A stretch of DNA of 12,177 nt, from positions 1 to 12,177 of the forward strand of contig JAUXIQ010000022.1 in the NCBI GenBank assembly GCA_030620925.1. Direction: 5' to 3'. This DNA comes from JAUXIQ01 sp030620925 [NCBI: Nitrospinota bacterium]. GTDB lineage: Bacteria > JAUXIQ01. This document shows, one piece after another, positions 6,590-12,177 of the stretch (the first letter of the stretch is position 1; each line of letters opens with the position of its first letter). The position numbers and the translations under genes were made by a program. The notes under the pieces were generated by a model. It ran no database searches. It was given only the letters and a program-made list of their open reading frames with translations, and had not been told where the DNA came from.

Positions 6590-7758
6590 TGAAGATAGCA
6601 ATGATGGAACAGGCCTTTCCATGGGATTTGAGGAGGAGGGGCCTGAAAGACAGCATACGGCACGACCACCGGGTCCGTGAAGCGGTAAAGAAAAACCTGA
6701 AAGAGCTCGTCGGGCGGGAGGAGATCATCACCTCCGACGGGAAGAAAAAAGTGAAGATACCGCTTCAATACCTGGATCAGTACCGGTTTAAGTACGGTCG
6801 GCCGGGGGAAGGCGTGGGCCAGGGTGAGGGCGAGCCCGGCGACGTCATCGGCAAGGAAGGCCAGGAGCAGTTTTCAGGCGAGGGGCAGGCCGGAGATATG
6901 CCCGGCGAGAACGTCTATGAAGCGGAGTTCACCCTGGAAGAGATCACCAAGATGATGCTGGAAGATCTGGACCTCCCCTGGCTTGAAGAGAAAGACGAAA
7001 AACAGCAGAAGACCTCAAGCTATTCCTACGACGAGGTACGCACCAAGGGCATATTGCCCAACCTGGATAAACGCAGGACCCTCTATCAGAGCTTGAAGCG
7101 CAGCGCGGCGAAAGGGCGCGGAAAAATAGTTAGAATTGTGGATGATGACCTCCGCTACAAAGTATGGAGGGAGAGGGAGCAGTACCAGTCTAGCGCCGCG
7201 GTATACCTGCTCATGGACCGCAGCGGCTCTATGACCACCGACAAAAAGTACATCGCCAAGAGCTTCTTCTTCTGGCTTGTGCGTTTTCTCAACCTCAAAT
7301 ATCAGAATGTGGACCTGGTGTTCATCGCGCATGACACCGAAGCCCAGGTGGTGGAAGAGAAGGATTTCTTCACCATTAGCAACAGCGGGGGCACCAAGTG
7401 TTCTTCGGCTTACGGGTTGGCTCTGGAGCACATAGTCTCCACCCATCCAAGGGATAAGTGGAATAACTACGTCTTCCACTTCTCAGATGGCGATAACTGG
7501 GCCGAAGACAACCAGTACTGCAAGGAGGCCGTGCAAGAGCTGCTCCAGCATACCTCCATGCTGGGCTACGGCGAGATCAAGTATCGGGATGAGGCCACCT
7601 TCTACGGCTGGGGCCGCCCCTTTGATACCTCCTGGAGCACCCTGCACCAGGAGTTTAATAACATAGAACATCCACATTTCATCACGGTGACCATCAAGCA
7701 AAAAGAAGACGTGTACGAGGCGTTAAAGGAGTTCCTGAGCAGGAAGGAAGAACAGTGA
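6589..7758 (+). CDS. yhbH: YhbH/YeaH family protein (DUF444), von Willebrand factor A-like
   Basis: Middle member of the PrkA-YhbH-SpoVR trio, 389 residues; the molecular role is not established in the family. The N-terminal part (1-68) is basic, then comes a glycine- and glutamate-rich linker (about 70-106), then a von Willebrand A-type domain from about 203. Its metal site looks intact: DRSGS (Asp210, Ser212, Ser214), Thr269 in SGGTK and Asp300 in FSDGD. GYGEIKYR and a C-terminal segment typical of the family follow. The GTG start overlaps the prkA stop (TAGTG) and has AGGGAG (6578-6583) 5 nt upstream; an ATG at 6601 is possible but less well placed. The 3' end overlaps spoVR by 4 bp. In enteric bacteria the homologue acts with the kinase in nutrient stress, so a regulator or scaffold role is inferred. 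Confidence 0.94.
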   Translation: MKIAMMEQAFPWDLRRRGLKDSIRHDHRVREAVKKNLKELVGREEIITSDGKKKVKIPLQYLDQYRFKYGRPGEGVGQGEGEPGDVIGKEGQEQFSGEGQAGDMPGENVYEAEFTLEEITKMMLEDLDLPWLEEKDEKQQKTSSYSYDEVRTKGILPNLDKRRTLYQSLKRSAAKGRGKIVRIVDDDLRYKVWREREQYQSSAAVYLLMDRSGSMTTDKKYIAKSFFFWLVRFLNLKYQNVDLVFIAHDTEAQVVEEKDFFTISNSGGTKCSSAYGLALEHIVSTHPRDKWNNYVFHFSDGDNWAEDNQYCKEAVQELLQHTSMLGYGEIKYRDEATFYGWGRPFDTSWSTLHQEFNNIEHPHFITVTIKQKEDVYEALKEFLSRKEEQ

Positions 7759-9185
7759 GCCTGGAGAGGTTCGAAGAGATAAAAAAGGTTGCCGTGGAGC
7801 TGGGGCTGGACTTTTTCGATATCTATTTCGATACCGTTCCTCTGGACATCATGGCCGAGATAGCCGCTTACGGGCTCCCCACCCGACCCCAGCACTGGTC
7901 CTACGGGAAAGTCTACAACCGTTATCGGGTACACGGCCGCATGGGGCTCTCCAAAATCTACGAGATAGTTTTGAATAATGACCCCTGCTACGCCTTCCTT
8001 CTGGATACCAATATTGAGATAGAGAACCTCCTGGTTGCCGCCCACGTTTATGCCCATTGCGATTTTTTCAAGCACAACGTGGTGTTCAAAGATACCGACA
8101 GGAACATGGTCAACGAAGCCGTGCAGCACGCCATCCGGGTGGACGAGTATATAGAAAAATACGGGCTGGAGCGGGTGGAGAAGGTTATGGATATAGCATT
8201 CTCCGTGGATAAACATATAGACTTTCACAAGAAGCTCTACCGCAGGAAGTACCCCCCCCGTCAGGTAGTTGAGAAAGAGGTCAAGACTGACGAGTATGCC
8301 GACCTCTTCGGCGAGGAATCGTTATCGGTGGTGGAGGAGGTGGTCGGGGATAAGCTGCCCCCCCATGCGGAGAAGGACTTACTCTGGTTCATGGCCAACT
8401 ACGCCCCCATAGAGCCCTGGGAAAAAGATATTCTGGATATGGTGCGCGAGGAGAGCTTCTATTTCCTGCCTCAGTTCGAGACTAAAATACTCAACGAGGG
8501 TTGGGCCAGCTACTGGCATGCCGAGATACTGAACAGGTATGCGAGCCTCACTCCGGCGGAGACCATCGACTTCGCTTCGCTGCACGCCTCAGTGGTGCAT
8601 CCGGGAGGCATGGGGTCCATCAACCCTTATTATCTGGGTTATAAACTACTGATAGATATTGAGAAGCGTTGGGATGAGATGTACCGCAATGGAGAGTCGG
8701 CAATTGACGGCCGGACCAAGCTTTTTAAAGTGCGCGAGGAGGAGAACGACTTTTCATTCATCTCCAATTACCTCACTGTGGAACTGGCCGAGGAGCTTCA
8801 ACTGTTTACCTACGGCTACTCCTGCTCACATTCCCAGGGGGGTAAAGGCAAGTGCAGCCGGTGCGGTGAACTGGAGATAAAGAGTCGCGACCTGGACCAG
8901 GTGGTCCAGAGCCTCATCGCCTCTAAATCCAACTACGGAGTTCCCAGGGTGACCATCACCGAGGTTAAGAACGGCGAGCTTTACATGCAGCAGGACCCCA
9001 TGGAGCTCGGCGGTCTGGACAAGAAATATGCGGATAAGACCATCGAATATATCTACAAGCTCTGGAAACAGCCGGTCCATATCAAGACCGTCGACGAGAA
9101 TGGAAACGAGGTGCAGCTCACCTGCTGCGACAACGGCCAGATGGTCTCCAAGAACAACAACGAGCAAAACGAAGGCACCGAATAG
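7755..9185 (+). CDS. spoVR: SpoVR family protein
   Basis: Last gene of the prkA operon. SpoVR is needed for spore cortex formation in Bacillus, but homologues occur widely in non-sporulating bacteria, where they travel with PrkA and YhbH; biochemistry is unknown. Of 476 residues, recognisable family segments are DIYFDTVPLDIMAEIAAYGLPTRPQHW (22-48) and YGKVYNRYR (50-58). Next come the histidine-rich HVYAHCDFFKHN (97-108), MANYAPIEPWEKDIL (213-227), LNEGWASYWH (246-255) and VVHPGGMGSINPYYLGYKL (280-298). KVREEENDFSFISNYLT (325-341) and GELYMQQDP (407-415) follow. An unusual cysteine cluster lies at 357-370 (Cys357, His359, Cys367, Cys370). The GTG start overlaps the yhbH stop in GTGA and follows AGGAAGG (7741-7747). 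No terminator is obvious after the stop. Confidence 0.95.
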   Translation: MSLERFEEIKKVAVELGLDFFDIYFDTVPLDIMAEIAAYGLPTRPQHWSYGKVYNRYRVHGRMGLSKIYEIVLNNDPCYAFLLDTNIEIENLLVAAHVYAHCDFFKHNVVFKDTDRNMVNEAVQHAIRVDEYIEKYGLERVEKVMDIAFSVDKHIDFHKKLYRRKYPPRQVVEKEVKTDEYADLFGEESLSVVEEVVGDKLPPHAEKDLLWFMANYAPIEPWEKDILDMVREESFYFLPQFETKILNEGWASYWHAEILNRYASLTPAETIDFASLHASVVHPGGMGSINPYYLGYKLLIDIEKRWDEMYRNGESAIDGRTKLFKVREEENDFSFISNYLTVELAEELQLFTYGYSCSHSQGGKGKCSRCGELEIKSRDLDQVVQSLIASKSNYGVPRVTITEVKNGELYMQQDPMELGGLDKKYADKTIEYIYKLWKQPVHIKTVDENGNEVQLTCCDNGQMVSKNNNEQNEGTE

Positions 9186-9286
9186 ACAGGTTTTATTGCA
9201 CGCCCTTTAGTAAGAAACTCCCTCAAATAAATCCTCCTTTTATTGTCATTTTGGATGAGGTGAATCTGCGGCACACGGGGTTCGCG

Positions 9287-9356
9287 GTAGGAGCGCCTTC
9301 CAGGCGCGACCGTAAGGGCGTATTACATACGCTCCACGAAGGCGGGATTGATCCCG
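9287..9356 (+). repeat. GTAG-headed repeat, copy with 28-bp exact duplicate
   Basis: GTAGGAGC followed by the palindrome GCGCC-TTCCA-GGCGC forms the start of a 28-base unit (9287-9314) that recurs exactly at 9662-9689. It continues into GCGTAT / ATACGC (9318-9323 with 9327-9332), a decayed version of the hairpin at 114-135, and the perfect palindrome CGGGAT-TG-ATCCCG (9343-9356). The 101 bases between the spoVR stop and this unit are AT-rich with no recognised element. Confidence 0.8.
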
Positions 9357-9400
9357 TGGAACGCGGGACGCCTCTACGAGAAATTGCTGGGGTCGTTGGG

Positions 9401-9492
9401 TGTCGTAGGGGCAACCCCCCCGCGGAAGGCGGGATTGCCCGTCATCGGTATTTATATTATTTGGGCAGGCACAGGGGCCTGCCCCTACGACA
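9401..9492. repeat. 92-bp element bounded by 12-bp perfect inverted repeats
   Basis: TGTCGTAGGGGC (9401-9412) and GCCCCTACGACA (9481-9492) are exact reverse complements and enclose a short element with an internal hairpin GGGCAGGC-ACAGGG-GCCTGCCC (9463-9484) that overlaps the right end. It has no coding capacity and no obvious flanking target duplication. It can be read as a MITE-like remnant, or as two inverted GTAG-headed palindromic units forming a BIME-like pair. Confidence 0.75.
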
Positions 9493-9500
9493 GTGTATCC

Positions 9501-9545
9501 TGTCATTCTGAGTCCCGCGTTTTGCGGGACGAAGAATCTCGCCTG
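9501..9545 (+). repeat. Dispersed hairpin repeat, copy 2 (TGTCATTCTGA family)
   Basis: TGTCATTCTGA (9501-9511) leads into a perfect hairpin GTCCCGC-GTTTT-GCGGGAC (9512-9530) and ends with GAAGAATCTCGCCTG (9531-9545). The beginning, stem and end match copy 1 at 6-58 in the opposite orientation. The preceding bases from 9483 also match those before copy 3 (28 of 29 positions, 9483-9511 versus 9739-9767). Confidence 0.8.
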
Positions 9546-9587
9546 CCCGAGCAAACCCTGTAGAGCTTTATTCTGCCCCCTCCCCTT

Positions 9588-9616
9588 AATCCCCTCCCAC
9601 CTGTGGGAGGGGAGAT
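9588..9616. repeat. Perfect CT-rich / GA-rich hairpin
   Basis: TCCCCTCCCAC (9590-9600) and GTGGGAGGGGA (9603-9613) are exact reverse complements separated by two bases, giving a very stable long stem; AA and TT at the outer ends extend the symmetry around one unpaired G. It lies about 400 bp past the spoVR stop. No T-run follows directly, so a terminator role is possible but not typical. It appears unrelated in sequence to the GTAG-headed units beside it. Confidence 0.7.
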
Positions 9617-9646
9617 TTATTGCTGGCGGAATCGCGGCAAGATGCC

Positions 9647-9715
9647 GCTCCTACATTGGATGTAGGAGCGCCTTCCAGGCGCGACCGTAGGAGCAAGGCT
9701 TGCCCTGCCCAGGGC
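9647..9715. repeat. Inverted pair plus tandem GTAG-headed palindromic units
   Basis: GCTCCTACA (9647-9655) and TGTAGGAGC (9661-9669) form a 9-bp inverted repeat around TTGGA. The right arm begins the second exact copy of the 28-base unit (9662-9689). Its last bases begin another GTAGGAGC (9687-9694), followed by the palindromes GCAAG-G-CTTGC (9693-9703) and GCCCT-GCCC-AGGGC (9702-9715). So three units with the same head sit back to back or in tandem. Confidence 0.75.
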
Positions 9716-9738
9716 GCTGTCCCGCTGCCGCCGGTCGG

Positions 9739-9806
9739 CCCTACGACTGTGTATCCTGTCATTCTGAACGAAGTCCTGCCTTCCGCGGGACGTTCCGCTA
9801 AGAATC
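9739..9806 (+). repeat. Dispersed hairpin repeat, decayed copy 3 (TGTCATTCTGA family)
   Basis: Bases 9739-9767 match 9483-9511 at 28 of 29 positions. The element continues with a stem GTCCTGC / GCGGGAC (9773-9779 with 9785-9791) that has one change from copies 1 and 2, and ends in a degraded AAGAATC (9800-9806). From 9807 to 9928 I see no repeat, gene or strong promoter; TTGTGC and TATGAA, 18 bp apart near 9882-9911, are a weak candidate for the next gene. Confidence 0.65.
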
Positions 9807-9928
9807 GTATTTACGCGGTAGTTAGCGAGAACCTTTTTATGACATGGGTTTCTGTGACGTGGTAGACTTATGGGAATTTTTTTGTGCCAGATGCGAATGA
9901 TCGAATATGAAGCAAAGCGAGGGTAATC

Positions 9929-11893
9929 ATGCAGGGTTATGGTAATATTTTGCGTATAGACCTTTCCAGCGGGAACGTTAGCGAGCAGACTATCGAGCCG
10001 GAGCTGGCGGAGAGGTTCCTGGGCGGGGTGGGCATAAACGACTGGCTGCTGTGGGAACATTTCACCGCCGTCGACCCCAGGATCGACCCACTGGGGCCGG
10101 AAAACGTAATAATCATGGGTCTCGGCCCCCTTGGCGGCACGGCCACGGGCCTGGGCAGCAAGATGAAGTTTACCTTCAAGGGGCCGTTGTGCAACATGTT
10201 CGGCGACAGCGTGAGCGGAGGCAGCTTCGGGCCCATGTTGCGCTATGCAGGGTATGACCACCTGGTCATCACCGGCCGCGCGGAGAGGCCGGTCTATATC
10301 TGGATAGACGACGGCAGGGTGGAGATAAGGGACGCCTCATCCCTGTGGGGGAAGGGAGTACACGAGGCCACAGAGACGATCCGGTCTGAGTTGGGCGACG
10401 CCGACGTCGCAGTGGCCTGCATCGGCCAGGGCGGGGAGAACCTGGTGCGCTACGCTTCGGTGACCGTCACCGAGGAACGTTCCGCCGGCCGCACCGGTGC
10501 CGGCTGCGTGATGGGCTCCAAGAACCTGAAGGCGGTGGCCGCGAGGGGGAGCAAAGGCGTCGGCGTGCACGACCCCGCGGCCTTCATGGAGGCCGTGGAC
10601 GATTTTTACCTCCGTCTGCGCAGCGACCCGTCGGAGTCTGACTTCCGCAAGAACGGTACCCTGAGGGCGGTGAACTTCTACGACAGGATTTATGGCAACG
10701 CTTTCCGCAACGGCCAGTACTCCAAGGTGCCCGATCAGAAGGTCAAGCTGCTCAAGGCTGAGTGGTTCATCGACAATCTCAAGACTCAAGACATGGCCTG
10801 CTCCGTAGGCTGCACCGTGGGATGCTGCCACCTGTGCGAGATCAAGGGAGACGAATCCCCCGCAGCGGCTCGATTCGCCGGAGAGAGGGGCGATGGTCCG
10901 GAATACCTCACCGTGGCTTCTTTCGGAATGGGCTGCGACCTGCCGGACATGGCGGCAGTCACCCACCTGCACCACGTGTGCAACGACTACGGCGTGGACC
11001 TTGTGGAGATGGGCGGCATAATCTCTTTCCTGATGGAGCTCTGGGAGCGGGGGATAATAGACGAAAACGATTCGCAGCGCTGGCTGGGCCGTCCCCTTTC
11101 ACTTGAATGGGGGAGCCTGGAGGCTGTGGAGGCCGTCATCCGCTCCATCGCCCTGCAGGAAAACGACCTGGGGAGGCTCTTTCAGAACGGCCTGCTCCCC
11201 GCGGCGCAGTCCATTACCGAGGATAAAGATTTTCCCGTAGAACAATATGCCGTCTACGGTAAGGGAGGCATCACCCTGCCCGAGGAGATAAGGTCTTATC
11301 CCATCTGGGCCATAAACTTCGCCGTGGCTTCCCGCGGGTGCGACCACCTGAAGGGCTATAACGTCATAGACAAGGCATTCCGTACGGACATTTCCGAAGC
11401 GTGGTTGGGCAAGCCGGGTGCGGGCGTGGGCTACGTGCCCGACCTCAAGGGGGCGGCATCGGCTCACGCCGAGAACTACACCGCCGCCGTGAACACCCTC
11501 GGCGTCTGCGTTTTCCGCACCGCCCGAGACCCGATGAACATTTCTCTGGACGTCCTGGCCGGGGCCTATCGCGCCCTCACCGGCCTGGAGATAAGCGGCG
11601 GGGAGATGTATACCATCGGGGAGCGGGTCTATAACCTGGAGAAAGCCTTTAACTCCAGGGTGGGACTCCGCAGGGAGGACGACCGCCTCTGCCGGCGATG
11701 GATGGAAGAGCCCGTTACCGGAGGACCCGGTAAGGGCATGAAGGCGGGAGACTATTTCCATGAGCTCCTCGATGAATACTACCTGCATAAAGGCTGGGAC
11801 GTGAAGACCTCTCTACAAACTCGCCGGAAGCTCATGGAGCTGGGGTTGGAGGATGTCGTCGCCGTCCTTGAAAAAGAGGACGCCGTAGTCTGA
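9929..11893 (+). CDS. Aldehyde:ferredoxin oxidoreductase family protein (tungsten/molybdenum pterin enzyme)
   Basis: Member of the AOR family, which bind a bis-pterin tungsten (or molybdenum) cofactor and a [4Fe-4S] cluster and oxidise aldehydes to acids with ferredoxin, or catalyse related low-potential reactions such as BamB. The 654 residues fit the family. The N-terminus GNILRIDLSSGNVSEQ, FLGGVGINDWLL and LGPENVIIMGLGPLGGT are typical. FGDSVSGGSFGPMLRYAGYDHLVITGRA (91-118) and the pterin-binding GRTGAGCVMGSKNLKAVAARG (187-207) follow. Cysteines 291, 295, 299, 300 and 303, together with Cys527 in NTLGVCVF, are the cluster candidates. The usual Cys-x2-Cys-x3-Cys is here Cys-x3-Cys-x3-Cys. 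The C-terminal EYYLHKGWD is conserved. The ATG start has GAGGG 5 nt upstream. No partner ferredoxin, MoaD-like protein or oxidoreductase subunit is adjacent. The substrate is not assignable. Confidence 0.93.
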   Translation: MQGYGNILRIDLSSGNVSEQTIEPELAERFLGGVGINDWLLWEHFTAVDPRIDPLGPENVIIMGLGPLGGTATGLGSKMKFTFKGPLCNMFGDSVSGGSFGPMLRYAGYDHLVITGRAERPVYIWIDDGRVEIRDASSLWGKGVHEATETIRSELGDADVAVACIGQGGENLVRYASVTVTEERSAGRTGAGCVMGSKNLKAVAARGSKGVGVHDPAAFMEAVDDFYLRLRSDPSESDFRKNGTLRAVNFYDRIYGNAFRNGQYSKVPDQKVKLLKAEWFIDNLKTQDMACSVGCTVGCCHLCEIKGDESPAAARFAGERGDGPEYLTVASFGMGCDLPDMAAVTHLHHVCNDYGVDLVEMGGIISFLMELWERGIIDENDSQRWLGRPLSLEWGSLEAVEAVIRSIALQENDLGRLFQNGLLPAAQSITEDKDFPVEQYAVYGKGGITLPEEIRSYPIWAINFAVASRGCDHLKGYNVIDKAFRTDISEAWLGKPGAGVGYVPDLKGAASAHAENYTAAVNTLGVCVFRTARDPMNISLDVLAGAYRALTGLEISGGEMYTIGERVYNLEKAFNSRVGLRREDDRLCRRWMEEPVTGGPGKGMKAGDYFHELLDEYYLHKGWDVKTSLQTRRKLMELGLEDVVAVLEKEDAVV

Positions 11894-11917
11894 CCTTCTC
11901 CACACAAGCCTGACCCA

Positions 11918-12177
11918 TCATTTCAGCTTTTCCAGGGCCTCTTCCAGGAACGCCTCCGCCAGTTTGTAATCCACCTCTATCCACAGGAGGTCCTTACCCC
12001 GGCGGTATATGAAGTGCCGTTTATCATTGCCGAACAGGGAGACCACTTTACTCTCTTTAACGGTGAGTTCCTTGAAGTGACCGTAAGGTCCAGCCCCGGC
12101 CCTGATCCTTTCCACCATGCGTTCGAATAGCGCCGCGGCCCTATTATCCTCTTTTGAACGTGATATCCATACGGTGG
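11918..12177 (-). CDS. Hypothetical protein, C-terminal part (truncated by window edge)
   Basis: The frame stays open from the stop at 11918 to the right edge, so an internal ATG at 12118 is unlikely to be the start. The upstream residues read naturally into it (WISRSKEDNRAAALFERM, then VERIRAGAGPYGHF). About 86 residues are visible. The tail has a basic turn (GNDKRHFIYRRGKDLLWIEVD) followed by an amphipathic helix (LAEAFLEEALEKLK). The pattern of an alanine-rich helix, a gly-rich turn, then a strand with 'YRRGKDLLWIEVD' loosely recalls the DUF6599 group, but I am not confident. It converges on the oxidoreductase gene with a 24-bp gap that contains no hairpin. No function is proposed. Confidence 0.65.
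   Translation of the reverse strand, partial: TVWISRSKEDNRAAALFERMVERIRAGAGPYGHFKELTVKESKVVSLFGNDKRHFIYRRGKDLLWIEVDYKLAEAFLEEALEKLK

Noticed and set aside
7602-8228. 208-codon minus-strand open frame across the yhbH-spoVR junction
   Set aside because: It is antisense to two confidently identified genes and has no ribosome site or family signature.
9251-9690. Several open frames on both strands in the repeat-filled gap
   Set aside because: They are translations of palindromic repeats, have low-complexity arginine- and proline-rich sequences, lack ribosome sites and overlap each other.
9287-9745. CRISPR array
   Set aside because: The repeated units are irregularly spaced, occur in both orientations, and the intervening sequences are themselves palindromic repeats; there are no uniform spacers and no cas genes.

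Overview
This window looks like part of a chromosome from an anaerobic or facultative bacterium. It carries housekeeping and energy-metabolism genes, one stress-signalling operon, and blocks of dispersed palindromic repeats. A tungsten/molybdenum aldehyde:ferredoxin oxidoreductase homologue, an acyl-CoA dehydrogenase and a thioredoxin-like ferredoxin point to anaerobic carbon metabolism. GTG and TTG starts are common and coding GC is moderate to high. My best guess for the source is Chloroflexota (Dehalococcoidia-like), with a deltaproteobacterial-type lineage as the alternative. This is an impression from gene content and repeat style, not a demonstrated placement. There is no tRNA, rRNA, CRISPR array, phage gene or transposase.

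Layout. 1-170: palindromic repeats. 171-3265, all minus strand: a ROK-family sugar kinase (glucokinase-like), a Crp/Fnr-family regulator and an acyl-CoA dehydrogenase, read in that order. An AT-rich promoter and a palindrome lie just upstream of the regulator. 3377-3709, plus strand: a small thioredoxin-like [2Fe-2S] ferredoxin with an altered cysteine set. It converges across a hairpin on a pyridoxamine-5'-phosphate-oxidase-like flavoprotein (3785-4174, minus). 4202-4687: a long AT-rich divergent region with promoters for both directions. 4688-9185, plus strand: a tightly coupled three-gene operon of PrkA serine kinase, YhbH/YeaH (DUF444, von Willebrand A fold) and SpoVR, with overlaps of 1 and 4 bases. 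9186-9928: a gene-free stretch filled with repeats. 9929-11893: the aldehyde:ferredoxin oxidoreductase-family gene. 11918-12177, minus: the C-terminal part of a hypothetical protein cut by the window edge.

The only clear multi-gene system is PrkA-YhbH-SpoVR. This trio is widely conserved and linked to sporulation in Bacillus and to stationary-phase or starvation responses in non-sporulating bacteria. No other sporulation gene is visible here. The items most worth a second look are: a GTAG-headed, REP/BIME-like repeat cluster; a cysteine cluster in the SpoVR C-terminal region; the missing fourth cluster cysteine of the ferredoxin; an unusual Cys-x3-Cys-x3-Cys motif in the oxidoreductase; and a candidate autoregulatory operator in front of the Crp/Fnr gene. 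I did not find a clearly undescribed protein system.
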